From Oscheius dolichura (taxonomy: Eukaryota > Nematoda > Chromadorea > Rhabditida > Rhabditidae), in NCBI GenBank assembly GCA_932521035.1, contig OW051494.1:482001-546000 (forward strand): DNA of 64,000 nucleotides, in the 5' to 3' direction. Numbering within the stretch: the first letter of the stretch is position 1; every line of letters begins with the position of its first letter. Made by a program: the position numbers and the translations under genes. The notes beneath the pieces were generated by a model that saw only the letters and a list, made by a program, of their open reading frames with translations, was not told the origin of the DNA and did no database searches. Shown one piece after another: positions 1 to 11,095 of this stretch.

Positions 1-53
1 ACTTCACCCGGGGCTGTCCCTGACGTTCTGCAGCGGGGAGGCGCCATTTCCAG

Positions 54-194
54 ATTCTCGGTAAATGCGATGTCCGCAACGAGAAGGCCTCTGCTGGATT
101 CGGCGGCAAGGAGAATGCTCTGGTTGGACCGGCCGCAGCTGCCTCCACCATTGTCCTCTGTAGACGGGCCAAGCCCGGGTACAAGTTCGACTAG
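54..194 (+). CDS. 3' terminal exon of an unrecognised gene
   Basis: An open stretch of 46 codons follows a TTTCCAG acceptor ending at base 53 and closes at a TAG (192-194). The peptide starts ILGKCDVRNEKASAGF and ends RAKPGYKFD. An AATAAA-type poly(A) signal lies at about 233. The upstream exons fall outside the window. I do not recognise the family. The acceptor, stop and poly(A) signal together suggest a real last exon, but nothing else confirms it. Confidence 0.4.
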   Translation: MLGKCDVRNEKASAGFGGKENALVGPAAAASTIVLCRRAKPGYKFD

Positions 195-565
195 GACCTG
201 ACCCGCGGCTAGTCATCCACTCCGGCACATAATAAAAAAATGTGTGATAAGGCGTTTTTTGACTTCCTTCCACTCCTTGGCAAATGACCCAGGTATTCCT
301 ATTCTATTGAAGGGCACGCCTCACACGCCTCTCTAGCACCTTGACTCTTCAAACTTAGTTACTTTGTGTTTTTGCGTTGTTCAATCTTTGCCTAGCCTTT
401 GATGTTGGGTTCAAAAATTCTGTTCATTGTTCCAAAAACCAATTTGAATAGGCCAGAAAGAGGAAATTGTAAGGGAAAGCTGTTTCATCCCCAATTTGAT
501 CCGTGAAAACTGGGTTTTCTACCGATAAAAAGTGTTTACAAGGTATTTCAGACACGGGCAATGCT
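195..565. other. Intergenic, no gene seen
   Basis: Apart from the poly(A) signal of the preceding exon, I see only AT-rich sequence and short unconvincing open frames. Confidence 0.5.
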
Positions 566-567
566 AA

Positions 568-680
568 TAGAATGGAAAGAAAAAAAGCAAAAGAGAGTTT
601 CACCGAGCGGATCCGAACCCCTCACCTTTCTATGCATGCCACCTACCTGCTGCGCCATGGCGATCTCGCGACGGCACCCA
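568..680 (-). repeat. tRNA-derived SINE-like copy 1
   Basis: Read on the minus strand there is a box A (TGGCGCAGCAGG) and about 30 bases later a box B (GGTTCGGATCC), then a tail containing TTTTGCTTTTTT. The same three-part layout occurs on the plus strand near 2370 and 50440. No clean anticodon arm can be folded, so a pol III-type SINE fits better than a working tRNA gene. Confidence 0.5.
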
Positions 681-951
681 TTTCCCGAAAAACGGAGAGT
701 ACCGCTAAAAAGAGCACACAAAGTTATACTTCCCCCTAATACATCCCACATTTGAAGGTGGCCGTCTTGTGGCCGAAAAATCCTGAATGAGGTGAGGCGG
801 GAACTTGCGAAAAAGCTCACCAAATGGACCTACAGCAGAAGAGAAAGTACCTTCGAATAGCTCTTGGTGAAAGGAACAAGTACCAGCAATCCGTTTTGAG
901 ATAGCCCGTTTCAGTGAAAAACGTCGAGGCATTGCACGAACTTAGGAGCCC

Positions 952-1510
952 CCTACAGTTCGGTCAAAAGCTACACTTCCACCTGATAAAATACCGGGCT
1001 ACGCTCAGATTGAAGAGGATTTTCTTGACTTGCATGGCTAGATAGACCATCTGCAACATGATCGCCCAAAAAGATCTTCAAAAATACGTCAGAAACGGCC
1101 TTTCCAGCAACCTCCAATTTGACTCGAAAAGGGGTGTTTCGGAGGATCAAACGAGCGTTTTGACATAGGATACTGTTCAAACGGATCACTGGTTGAGGAG
1201 TAGAAGGTTATCCCTCCAGGCAGTCCGAGATAAAAGGGGAATTCTATTGCAAAAGTGGTTGTCTTCACTCATTTTTGGTAGAGACAAACAAAACCTTCTC
1301 CCCGCCCTCTCCAACACGGCCTTTTTAATAGTTTCTTATGTTAAAACGTTCCTCATGGTGTTCTCTACATGACTCCGATCTTTGGTAGAGACAAATGACC
1401 ATGTTGCAGATGGTCTGTCTAGCCATGCAAGTCAAGAAAATCCTCTTCAATTTGAGCGTAACCCGGTATTTTATCAAATGGAAGTATAGCTTTTGACCGG
1501 ACTGTAGTAA
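952..1510. repeat. Inverted repeat pair (fold-back element)
   Basis: Bases 952-1060 and 1403-1510 are reverse complements over about 108 bases with roughly ten mismatches, separated by about 340 bases. Short open frames on both strands here arise from the arms. I see no transposase. It could be a non-autonomous fold-back transposon or a local inverted duplication. Confidence 0.65.
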
Positions 1511-1702
1511 GTGCGGAAGGCGTTAAATAGAAAAAGGAAGTGGGCTGAAAATTCACAAAACAAAGACTGCGGTCTCTAACTGATCCCCTCATCGTATTAT
1601 TCCCTTTTCTCCTCAATTGAAAGTCAATTGTTCACGTCAATGGATGGATTTTGAACCTGTTCCTGTCTATAAAAGGAACCTGGCATCAGGGAACACAAAA
1701 TC

Positions 1703-1965
1703 ATGAGAGTTCTTCTCTTTTTCGTTCTTTTCCTTCTAACCATCCATGCCGTCGTCGGCCAAGGAGGAAATGGAGCCGTCTCGAATTCTGTAGAGAGTCC
1801 AGAAAGCACTGACGCTCCCGATTTGGCTGATTCTACAGACGATGGTATTTTTTATCCCAAAAAAAATAGAAATTAACATTTTTAGGTCTTGACGATTCAA
1901 ACGACGATTCTCTAGAGCAAATTACTCCTCCCAAGCCAAAACTCAGAGCAAATCGTCGTCATTAG
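1703..1965 (+). CDS. Small secreted acidic peptide
   Basis: Two exons, 1703-1844 and 1886-1965, join in phase to 73 residues; the intron is 41 bases (GTATTT to TTTTAG). The N-terminus MRVLLFFVLFLLTIHAVVG is a clear signal peptide. The mature chain is rich in Asp, Ser and Glu (a DSTDDGLDDSNDD stretch) and ends in a basic tail LRANRRH. It has no cysteines. AATAAA lies at about 2012. The gene converges on the minus-strand Gly-rich gene whose stop is at 2072. I do not recognise a family; a secreted peptide or pro-region is an inference from composition alone. Confidence 0.65.
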
Positions 1966-2071
1966 ACCGTTTATTTTGCTTATCAGCGAATTTTAAACGT
2001 AAAATATGGATAAATAAAGCTTTGCAATATTTATTGCCGTCAAAAAATAATTATTTCCTTCATAAAAACGT

Positions 2072-2620
2072 TTACTGCATTCCGAAGCCGCCGCCGCCCA
2101 TTCCTCCTCCAAGAGGACTGCTGAATCCACCATTATTGAAGCCACCGTTGAATCCTCCTCCATTCATTCCACCACCACCATTGTAGCCAGAGGAACCGTA
2201 TCCTCCAGATGGAGCATATCCACTGCCGCCGTAGCCGCTCTGGCCATAACCACCACCGCCCATCGGCATTGGAGGAGGCATTGGAGCTCCGTAACCGCCT
2301 CTCTTGGCTCGGAGGGTACTGTAATTTGATAGTTAATAAAATTCTGAGTCATATATGGCGGGGCGCCGTTTTGCTCCCATTGTCAAATGGCGCAGTGCGA
2401 TGAGGCGCGCCCAGTAGTACAAAGGGCATGGGTTCGATTCTTATCGAGGGAAAAGAATTTTTGCTTTTTTGTGAATGGATTTTTTTAGTTTATAGGGTCG
2501 AATTTTATCATTTTCTGGAGTTAAAAAGCATGTCCGAGGAGTCTACATAAGGAAAACTTACATTTCAGCCGAGGCAACAGCCAGAAGAGCGAAGAGAAGA
2601 GCAGAAAGAAGAAGTTTCAT
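2072..2620 (-). CDS. Secreted glycine-rich peptide precursor
   Basis: Exons 2562-2620 and 2072-2318 join in phase to 101 residues. A signal peptide (MKLLLSALLFALLAVASA) is followed by a short pro-region with a dibasic site (LRAKRGGYG), then a low-complexity region of GGY, GGF and GSSGY units ending GGGGFGMQ. This layout resembles the Gly/Tyr-rich antimicrobial-type peptides of nematode epidermis (NLP-29 or CNC class). The resemblance is compositional, not proven homology. The single intron holds a tRNA-derived SINE copy (about 2370-2478). Confidence 0.7.
2370..2478 (+). repeat. tRNA-derived SINE-like copy 2
   Basis: Box A (TGGCGCAGTGCG) and box B (GGTTCGATTC) are followed by a TTTTTGCTTTTTTG tail. 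It sits inside the intron of the Gly-rich peptide gene, on the opposite strand. The tail matches the copies near 570 and 50440. Confidence 0.55.
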
Positions 2621-2699
2621 GTTGAAGTAGGGAAGTAGCAGTGGCTGATGACTTCTTCCCCCATCCCCGATGTTTTATACCAGCAAGCGGTACACGGAC

Positions 2700-3540
2700 A
2701 GTGTAATATTCCCCGTCCCGTCATTGTTCTCCATCTCTGATTCGGGAAATAGTGACCAATGGGGGATGACGCTAGCCTGAACTCTCTTCCCGCCCGACAA
2801 AGAAGTCTATTTTTCGATTTTTCGGTGTTTTTACTACACATTTCCGGTAGAATGATCAGATCTGAGAGAGTTCAGCTAATAAATGATTCAAAGAACCGGG
2901 TAAAAGAGGGGGAAAGGGGCATTGGGCGAGGCGCCCCTCGCCGGAAGGGTGGAACAGTTCTCATTTCTTCTATTTTCCTTTCTTTTGTTATTTTTGCTTA
3001 TTTCCAGATAACAAAGTCCCATTTCCAAAACTCGTTACTGTAGTTTTGTTCAGAATCTTCTGCTCTTTCGAATGATATCAAAATCTCCCAGAAGTTCTAA
3101 CTTGTTGGAAGAAAAATTAACCAGAGAAGATGGTAGACCATGTTTTACGTTGTTCTGGCCATATCAGGAAAGAAAGCCCCGTTTCCTCAAAACTTTCACC
3201 CTGATCTTTTTCAGCGTTGTTTGTTAGCCTAGAAAACCTGCTTATCTGTTAGGAATAGAAGGTTTTTGGTTCTCAAATTGCCTGCAAAAACATAGAGGCG
3301 CCGCCATTAGTACTATCACTGCGGCGGGGGAACGTTTGGTTATTTGGGACTAAAAAATTCCTATTTTCAAAATTCTGCTTACAGAGTTTTGTAGAGAATT
3401 TTCCGCTCTTTCTGGTGGTATCAATATCTTTTGGAAATTCGAATTTGCTGAATAGCTACAGCTCAATAATGAAGAAAGACTTTATTCAGGCTCAAGAACC
3501 CGTCAAAATGAGCACACACTATCAATAAAAACGAGGGAAT
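2700..3540. other. Intergenic with dispersed repeat
   Basis: I see no supported gene. The segment at about 3300-3440 (GCGGCGGGGGAACGTTTGG, later TTTTGTAGAGAATTTTC) resembles the segment at about 15530-15660 inside a mannosidase intron, so part of this gap is a dispersed repeat. Confidence 0.4.
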
Positions 3541-3544
3541 ACGA

Positions 3545-4655
3545 TTAATTCTTGGAGCAGAGTCCACAAGTCAGTCGGCAGTTGGCCTGTACGTAGGCTT
3601 CCATCCCCTGGGTGACGCAGACCGTCGGGTTCCGTCGGCACTGGCTGTCCTGGTCGTAGCAGCCGCCCTGGAGACAGAAGCCGCACCGCTTCGGACAATC
3701 CTGGAGCAGGATCGACTTCAACATCGGATTGCTGCAGTCCTGCTGGGAGATCGTGTCACAATCGATCCTCGGGTCTAAATTCGGCTCATTTTTCTCATTT
3801 TTCTATTAAAATACACCAATTAAACCTTTAAAAATGGAAAATAGACTCACAACGGGCATTTTCGCAGTCGTGTTCCGCAGTTAGACAGCAATAGCCACAA
3901 TATTTGGGACATTGGGAGGCGGCGGCCGCTCGGATATCATCGTTTTGGACACCAGCTGTCTGGAAATAGAAATAGGACTGAGTATTCTATGTTCTACCCA
4001 GCGAAATACCCATTTTTTGAGAAACCACAGCGCTGAGGAGCTGTGGCGCTCGGAAATGACTCCAAAAAGGAAAATCAAGTCTCCCAGACGAATTTTTGCT
4101 TTAAAAAGGGAAACTGGGTATCAAACGATTCCTTGAGGATTCTAGAGGATGATAAGATTAATCAGAGTGAGTACTTAATGTTCTACGCAGCCAATTTGGC
4201 CATTTTAGGGCGCCACAGCGCTGAGGAACTGTGGCGCGGGCAATCCGCCTACTAAACCTTCTTCCAGGCTCAAATTTCTCCATAAAATTGAAAAATTAGG
4301 TGTCAGACTGTTCGTTATGATGTGATAAAGACGATTTGACTGCGTAGAACATTGAATACTCAGTGAAAATGCCTCAAAATGATGATTTTCCTTACCAAAT
4401 GGCATCCAGATGGTCGTTCTGTTGACTTGGGGTCAACTCCTCCCTTCTGCTCCCGGTCAAAGAGATTCTGACAAACTTTCAGGGACACTTTATTCTCACA
4501 GGAATAGGCTGTCGGATGGAATTTCTGCTTTAAATCCTAAAAAATAACTACAGTAAAATTAAAAGGCTGCCGCTTACAGTAATATCAAAATAGGTACAGT
4601 TGAGGTCGAGGATGGCGGCGGCGGCCGGGAGGAGACTCAAGAGGGCTAGGATCAT
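3545..4655 (-). CDS. Secreted protein with two C-terminal ShKT domains
   Basis: Exons 4578-4655, 4396-4536, 3851-3959 and 3545-3774 join in phase to 185 residues. A signal peptide (MILALLSLLPAAAA) leads into a Cys-containing region with the pattern SCENKVSLKVCQNLF, also seen in the genes at 38990-40024, 50007-51054 and 51409-51890. Then come a CPKYCGYCC motif and two ShKT-type modules, each ending CGFC or CGLC; the last ends LTCGLCSKN. ShKT modules are six-cysteine folds common in secreted and cuticle-associated nematode proteins. The role is unknown; extracellular location is inferred from the signal peptide and cysteines. The large intron (3960-4395) contains a tandem-like repeat around CACAGCGCTGAGG. 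Confidence 0.8.
3985..4245. repeat. Intronic repeat pair with palindromic core
   Basis: The segments at about 3980-4060 and 4165-4240 share a TGAGTA...ATGTTCTACxCAGC lead and the near-palindrome CACAGCGCTGAGGAxCTGTGG. They lie inside the first large intron of the ShKT gene. This looks like two diverged copies of one small element. Confidence 0.5.
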
Positions 4656-4659
4656 TTTG

Positions 4660-5745
4660 GAATGGGAAATGGAGCCAGATGGGGGATATTTATAGGCGGC
4701 AGGGGGACAGGGGCTATTGTTTTGAGGCGGGAGAAGCGTTGTTTGAATAAAAATTGAAACAGACAACGGGAAAATGGCCGCAGATGGCAAAATAAACAAG
4801 GAACCGTCGCCGGAAGGCAAAATAGCCTATAATAGCTCATTTTTTTAATGGAAAATGATTAAAAATACGATAAAAATAAGAAAAAATAATGTGAAAATGT
4901 GTAAAAATTCGAGAAAATACGGCAATTTCCATAAGAAGCGGCCTCCTGGCCTTGGGACTTTGATCTTTAGTCCCCGGCCAGCTGATCGCGCCTTTTTCGC
5001 CATCTGGCCGGGTGTTTCTTCCAATTTTTTGGAAAGATTTGGCTCTTAGAAATCATATTTATTGATCTTTTTTTTTCATTTTTCTAATTGAAAATTATGG
5101 TTTTCTTTATTTTTGGCGCGGGAATTCAAAATTCTCGACGGGCCTGCATTTTCCAGCTTTCCTGACCGTTATGCGTTGGTAAAACCATCTTTTTCTTGGA
5201 AATTTTCAATATTTTTGATATTTTTTCAGTCCTCACGGGGGTCTTAAACTTTTTCTGACACTTTTTCCAAAAAACCACTAAAAAGTTGCTTCCCAGAGCT
5301 TTTCCGACCGATTTTGGCAGATTTAATGGTTTCCCGGTTCATTTTCTTGTATTTCCTTGGCAATCTCTCATTTCTCCAGTCTCGTCAGACCAATTAGTTC
5401 CTCCTTATCACATACAACTTCCGTGTTCCATTGGAATTCGCCTTTTTTGATCTTACCTACTCGTGACGGGCATTTCGCTTCCGATAGTACTTGGTTCCTT
5501 GTCTCTCGGGCAAATCATTGAACTGGGAGAAAGAGTTCAAACGACTAAACATCTAAAAAAGTCTTTTCCTGGTTTTCCTCCCTATTTTTTTGCTAGGAAT
5601 CGAAAAATTGAGCAGTGGAACGCTCTGAAAACCGCTAGTACCCTATTGCGCCGAAAAATCACTTTTCCTTTGAATTTCTACTATTTTATTGTGAATTATG
5701 AATAATTCAGGGTTAAAATACTTGATTTCAAGTACAACTCATTGA
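4660..5745. other. Intergenic, no gene seen
   Basis: AT-rich, with several short open frames, none having a credible start, splice signals or recognisable peptide. Confidence 0.5.
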
Positions 5746-5749
5746 AAAA

Positions 5750-6181
5750 ATGGATCCAGCCGTCCCTGCTGACCTTCACAATAGGATAAACGAAGTAGTC
5801 GGGAAGGTGCGCGATGTTCAGAGGGAAAAACGGCGGATGGAGGTATTTTCGGCCGATTTTTAAGCCAAGAAATCCTTTTTTAGAATGAACTAGACCGTAT
5901 TCTTCGTGGGAAAATAGACGAAATCGAGAAAGAGCGAGAAAAATTGAAAAGAGCCAATGGAGATACGACAGAAGCAAATGAACAGTTCCAAAAGGTTGGA
6001 TTTTCAGGGAGACGCGTAATTTTTATTTTAGAAAGAAGCAGAATTACGACTGGAGTTGGAAGCAGCCAAGAGGGAAAATGACGAATGGAGCAAGGAAATA
6101 ACAGAGCGGGAAAAGAAACTACTAGAAGAATTGGGACAGCTGAGGGAAGAGATGGATGCTCGGGGAGTGGAAGTCGCATAA
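5750..6181 (+). CDS. Small coiled-coil protein
   Basis: Three exons (5750-5842, 5884-5994, 6032-6181) close in phase to 117 residues. The product starts MDPAVPADLHNRINEVVGKV and is then almost entirely charged heptad-like sequence rich in Glu, Lys, Arg and Leu, with no signal peptide or membrane segment. A cytoplasmic coiled coil is the only structural call I can make. Its N-terminal pattern (a short leader, then an INE or RIDE segment) recalls the three minus-strand coiled-coil genes at 26.3-28.5 kb, so it may be a distant member of that set. AATAAA lies at about 6206. Confidence 0.65.
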
Positions 6182-6184
6182 ATT

Positions 6185-6965
6185 GTTCTATTGCTCAAAA
6201 ATTTGAATAAATTAAAGATTTAGTGACAGTTTTTTTAATCTACAAAGAAGGACGTTATGGAACGTGTATCAGGTCTTCGGCTACAGGAGCCGCGTCAATT
6301 CGAGGCCGATACTACACCTACTGCAAGTGCAGAAGATTATAAAAGAATACTCCTTTCTTCCTGGAGGAATTAGACCTTTTCCCTCTTTGATCAGTTAATA
6401 AAGAGCCTGAATAAATATTCCACTCGTTTATTTTCCTCTTAAAACCGCCAGAGACCTCAAAATCAAAGTCCAAACACCTGGACCATTCCCGCGCCGGGTC
6501 GCTGGAGATCATTCTAATGATATTCCGTTATGACTCGGGGGATATGACAGAAGGAGAGATATGACACATCTTATGATCGTTCTAATTATCCTGACCTGGA
6601 TAGGGGGGCGGGAGGAGGGCCTAATCTCTCCATTCTGTCTACCTAGAGATTGTCATATTAGGCTGACTTATCCTCTAGCTCTACTTTTCGATGGTTTGAT
6701 GCCTCCAATAGTTCAGTTACCGTACCTAATACACTTCCCACTTTCCCACAGACTAAATAATCCAAGTCTGAACCCATTTGTTCCTTCTTATATCCAAAAA
6801 TCTATCAAAATCTGTTCCAGTCGCTCCCAAGGGCGCGGTACTCTTCGTTCGACCGTCTTACGGCTTCTATTTTCTTCTCAACGGAACAAAAAGCTAAATT
6901 AGAATATTATAGACGTACTGTATCTATAAAAATCTAAATAGAAGTCCCCAACCCCCTCTAATTTT
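6185..6965. other. Intergenic, no gene seen
   Basis: One 113-codon frame (6561-6902) is open, but it has no splice or family support and is Pro/Leu/Ser-biased. It is probably fortuitous. The last part is presumably the promoter of the Cys-rich peptide gene at 6971. Confidence 0.45.
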
Positions 6966-6970
6966 CAGAG

Positions 6971-7237
6971 ATGAAGCTCCTTTTCCTTCTCCTAGCCCTC
7001 CTGGCTATCTTCACCGTCTCGGCCCAAGTCAATTGCATTCCCGGACGTCCCTGCTCCTGTGGCTTTCAGGTAAGGGTCTAGTTTCCTTCCTTTCCATTTT
7101 TTAAATACTGGGCTCACTAATTATGGTTTCAGAGAGGGCATGCCGTCTTTTCCCACCGCGCTCGCTCTGGTTTCTGTAGAAGGCAACTGGGTGGTCCCTT
7201 CAGGGGAGGCCGCCCTTCTTACTATTGCGCCTGCTAA
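6971..7237 (+). CDS. Secreted cysteine-rich cationic peptide
   Basis: Exons 6971-7069 and 7133-7237 join in phase to 67 residues. The signal peptide is MKLLFLLLALLAIFTVSA. The mature peptide has six cysteines, beginning NCIPGRPCSCGF and ending YYCAC, with many Arg and His residues and a GGPFRGGRPS stretch. Size, charge and an even cysteine count suggest an antimicrobial-type peptide. The spacing is not the standard CS-alpha-beta pattern, so I do not assign a named family. Confidence 0.65.
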
Positions 7238-7347
7238 AAAAGATACTGAACTCTAGTAAATACACTGTTTTTTGTAATGTTTGGGAAGTAATAAAGTCAA
7301 TTTGCAAAGAAGTTTTTAATTATTAGGCACAAATGGAACCACAAGGC

Positions 7348-7686
7348 TTAATTAATCACAGCAGGGGGTGGGGCGTTGCATTCATCCGTAGTACAGCATT
7401 TAACGCTGGTCACATTAACCGTTAGATGTGAAGGAAATTCTTGGATGAATTCCGCCTGGCCGAAGTCCGTTCCCTGAATATTACTGCACATGTTGTTGTC
7501 CTTGTCACAGCTCCCAGCCAGAAAGATCGAGCCGTCAGAGAGCGTCGTCGTCATTTCGATGCATCTTCCAGCGTCGCAAGGCGTCGGCCCGATTTCCACG
7601 CGTTTTCCCATGCCAATCCGGTAGTTATGACACCGGATGATGGCAAAAGACGGACTGGCGACGAGCAGAAGAAGAAGAACCAGCAT
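7348..7686 (-). CDS. Secreted Ly6/ET-module-like protein
   Basis: One exon of 112 residues. The frame is open further upstream, but the start at 7684-7686 puts the signal peptide MLVLLLLLVASPSFA at the N-terminus. The mature part has a paired-cysteine layout ending in SVKCCTTDECNAP, the CC-x(4)-CN terminal motif of the Ly6/uPAR three-finger fold, called the ET module in nematodes. These are small extracellular or GPI-linked domains. There is no hydrophobic C-terminus here, so secretion is more likely than a GPI anchor. The function is unknown. Confidence 0.7.
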   Translation of the reverse strand: MLVLLLLLVASPSFAIIRCHNYRIGMGKRVEIGPTPCDAGRCIEMTTTLSDGSIFLAGSCDKDNNMCSNIQGTDFGQAEFIQEFPSHLTVNVTSVKCCTTDECNAPPPAVIN

Positions 7687-7689
7687 TTT

Positions 7690-8250
7690 TGAATAATTAG
7701 ACCACCAACGAGGGGCTTTTAAAGCGCCTGACCCCGGGCATTTTACCGAAGAAGAATAGAAAAGGAATGATGCCATTTTTCGGGGTCTCGTCATTGGCAA
7801 ACAAACAATTTCATTCCAAAAATTGAATCATCTTTGAAAAAAAGAGCCGGAACCACCAATAAGCGGGTTAAAAAAAATGTATAAATCGCCATTTTACCGA
7901 ATATTGCGGATTCCCGGACGTTCTGCGCGCCTGCGTATGTGATTTTGGCGCGCACGTCGGAAAATATTAGCATACTTTAAGCGCATTTTTCTCTATATTC
8001 TGATATGTTCACGTAAAAGTGAATAGTGTAGCGTAATCAGCGAAAAATGGCGCATCTTTTAAATCTAGTCACCATAAAAATTGTCGTCATTATTCGTGTG
8101 GAAAAGACGACTTTTAGTCAAAAACGTAAACACGGCAGAAAATCCGTAGAAACTCATAAAACAAGTAAGACAATACAGTTCAGCATGTTTTTATTATCCT
8201 GACATGCGCAGCCAAATACAGAAATTACAAATACTATGTGTGTGAGGATG
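7690..8250. other. Intergenic, no gene seen
   Basis: This contains the promoter side of the Ly6/ET gene and AT-rich sequence. Patches around 7860-7975 and 9125-9240 share GCGCGCACG...CGGA and GCGCATTTTTCT motifs, a weak dispersed repeat. Confidence 0.4.
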
Positions 8251-8251
8251 T

Positions 8252-10458
8252 TCAGCGAGAGGGCGACGAGGAAGAGCGGCCGCTGTCGAAGCCGGTCATC
8301 TCGCGGATGATGTCGTGGTCGGTGAGGCGGACCACTTTCAGGGCAGAGCGGGCCTGCGACAGATCCGCCACGTTCTAAACTTATAAATTAAGGCGGGAAA
8401 CGGGAAAGATGCTTACGATCCAGCGCTGGCCGACCATGTCAAACTTCTCGACATTGGCCGTCGTGGTGACTCCATCAAATCCGCCGATGGCATAGACATG
8501 TCCGTTCATAAATTCCATGGCGAAATTGGAACGAGTCGTGTGCATCCGGGGCAAGGCGTGCCATTTTCCTTCACGAGTATCGTAGAATTCCACTGAAGCG
8601 AGTCGAGAAGAGCCGTTAAAGCCGCCGGCCACCAGGACGACGGATCTATTCAGAGCGACCGCGGCCGTGCCGGTGCGGGCATTCTGCATCTGCCGCGTGA
8701 GCGTGGACCACGAATCTGTGGCCACGTCGTACAGCTCCCCGTCCTGGTGCACATTGCGCCCGTCGAAGCCGCCAATCGCCAGCACGCCGTCTCCCATCAC
8801 GACCACGGCGCCGTCGCTACGGGCCTTCGCCATGCTCTTCACCTGGCGCCAGCCATTCACCACCGGGGACACCAGTTCACACGATGACAGCCGATTAACG
8901 CCGTTGTATCCGCCCAGGACCATCAGCTGGTTCGAGCCGTCCGTAAACGGAATGGATACCGTGTTCACATAGCAGCGGCGGTCAATCATGTCCGGCAACT
9001 GGTCCCACTCCTGAAAAATCCGTTCTTTTTAGCTACAATACTTGGAAACTTCAAAAAGAGCGCAAAAAATAACCGTAAAATGGTTTAAAAATTCGAAAAT
9101 AGCCATTTTGCGGGCGATTTTTTAAAATTTCAGACGCGCGCGCGCCCACGTGCGCCATTTTTGCGCGCACGCCGGATATTTTAAACGCATTTTTCTTCGT
9201 ATTTTGTCATTTTCCAGCAAAAGTAAATAGTGCATCGTGATCAGCAAATAATTGCGCATTTTTTTGGACCTAAATGAATTATTAAAAGTGTAGCGTACCC
9301 TCGTGTCCATGTCAAAGTATCTGACACAGCGGAAATATTCCCTGCCGTTCATTCCGCCGCACGTGATGAGCATATTATTCTGCCGGGAGAGGCTGTGATA
9401 GGCTCGTCGATCGTCTTGAAACTTGGCGATGCGAGTCCACCGCTCATTGCGTGGATTGAAAATCTCGACGATATTCGACGGGCCGACGTTACACCAGCCG
9501 CCAACGGCCAGGAGAATCTCCCTCGGGACGCGGTTCATCACCACCGGGTAATTGAAGCCATCCTCCATGTTCTTCATCTTCTGACCCAGCTGCTGGACAT
9601 CGCCGCTGGCTGCCGGATGCTTGGCCACGTAGTTGGCCAAGACGATCGTCTCCATCCGGCTCTCAATGTTCAGCCGCTCGTCCGTCATCGCCGTCACCAT
9701 CTCCTTCTCCGTCAGGTTCAGGTACTCCTCGGCCTCGGCCATCTTGTTGAAGTGCTTCACCATCAGCTGCCACAGCTGCTCGGCCAGGCGGATGTCTCTC
9801 TGCAAGGCGTAGCGATAGACGTTGATCAGGCTGGCCACATCCACTTGGTTGACGACGCTCTTGTACAGGAACGGCAGCAGGCGGTCCATTTGCAGAAAGG
9901 TCACCGGATTCAGCAGCTGGAAACGTATATTCTGTATTATTTATAGGTCTAGAATGGTCGACAAGGCTCTAAACTATCCTAAAAACGTTTTTCCTGTAAA
10001 ATTACAGGCGCCATAACTTTTGAATTTTACAGCAAAAATTTCTGAAATTTTACAGTCTTGTACAGCTTTTCAAGCGCTATCGAACGGTATAAAAATCTGC
10101 TTGTGAAACCTACGTTACAGGACATGGAGAGGTTCCAGATGGGAATTTCTTCGGTAGCAACTTTGTGAGTAGCCGAGATGACTTCGGATATCAATTCACC
10201 AGTAAACGGTAGCTTGTGAGTAGGCTTCCACGAGTCACGAAACTGTCCAGAAAAAAGGCTGCGAAAGTAGCTGGATTCCGAGGCGAGGAAGCGCCTCGAG
10301 ACGGGCAACAGTTTACCGTCGTTGGACACAAGAGTCACATGTTCCGTGATTGTTGGCAGAACGGAAGGCGGCTCGAATGGAGTGGATACCATGCAAAGGA
10401 CAGCTGGAGAAGACCCGACCGGCTGGGCGGGGGCCAACAAGCTGCAATGAGCAGACAA
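8252..10458 (-). CDS. BTB-BACK-Kelch (KLHL-type) protein
   Basis: Four exons (10114-10458, 9299-9916, 8417-9010, 8252-8374) join in phase to 559 residues. The order is a BTB domain (about residues 33-180, spanning the first intron; VTLVSNDGKLLPVSRRFLAS), a BACK domain (about 180-240), then about six Kelch repeats with the usual GG doublets (LLAVGGWCN, LITCGGMNG, LMVLGGYNG, LAIGGFDG, VLVAGGFNG, YAIGGFDG). KLHL proteins act as substrate adaptors for CUL3 ubiquitin ligases; that role is inferred from architecture. The last exon adds a short Ser-rich tail. The gene is GC-rich relative to its flanks, which leaves long antisense frames that are not genes. Confidence 0.9.
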
Positions 10459-10572
10459 TCACCGACTGGCTCCATTTATACCCAAAAAAGTTGTTAATCT
10501 CCAGTTAAAGCCCCTTGATCCTTTTTAAGACAAATCTTGAAAATTACAGTAATCCTCTAGAATTGGAAAATT

Positions 10573-10758
10573 GGGCGGTAAACCAGATCTGAGCCAGTAA
10601 GGCGCATTCTCGGGGGAAGCGTGCCACCATGCGCTTATTCGGTGCAATCGTTGGCATACTGTAATTGGTATTTTAGGTCTATTGCACCGAAAAAGCGCAA
10701 AGATGGCCCGCTTCCCCCGAAAATGCGCCTTACTGGCGCGGACCTGGTTTGCCGCCCT
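10573..10758. mobile_element. MITE family A, copy 1
   Basis: Long near-palindromic inverted repeats start GGGCGGTAAACCAG and end with the complement. The core carries GGCATACTGTAATTGG, asymmetric, which sets orientation. No coding capacity. It is intergenic between the Kelch and mannosidase genes. Confidence 0.85.
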
Positions 10759-10759
10759 G

Positions 10760-11090
10760 CGGAACCGCGCCAAGGTCTAAAATCCTGTTTTCCTTCATTA
10801 TCGTACCTTCCCAAGAATCTAGAACCCCCTTCTACATCTTTCTCCTCCCTAAAACAATTTATTAGCACAAAAACAACAATTAAAACAGTAAGAACAGATA
10901 GAAAACCCGTTGAAACCCCGTATTTCCGGCTAGAAACGGAATCTAAAGGCAGAAATGGAGAAAGGCGCCTCGAGACTTTGACTGAAACTGGTCGGGGTGA
11001 CTTCTTCCAGGTCTACGGTAGCTGACAGCTTCGAATGATGGAATGATTTGTATTTTTCGGCAAAAAATCGGAACAACGGCTCCTAAATTC
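10760..11090. other. Intergenic, no gene seen
   Basis: One plus-strand frame crosses the MITE into this area and is not supported by splice sites or peptide character. Confidence 0.4.
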
Positions 11091-11095
11091 TTATT

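Noticed and set aside
9395..9946. 183-codon plus-strand frame
   Set aside because: Antisense to the BACK/Kelch exon, His/Leu/Gln-biased, with no independent support.
10621..11025. Open frames across MITE copies (also 24544-24777, 28439-28927, 29566-29933, 41668-41905, 49762-50052)
   Set aside because: Their peptides come from the MITE arms and recur identically at each copy, so they are not genes.
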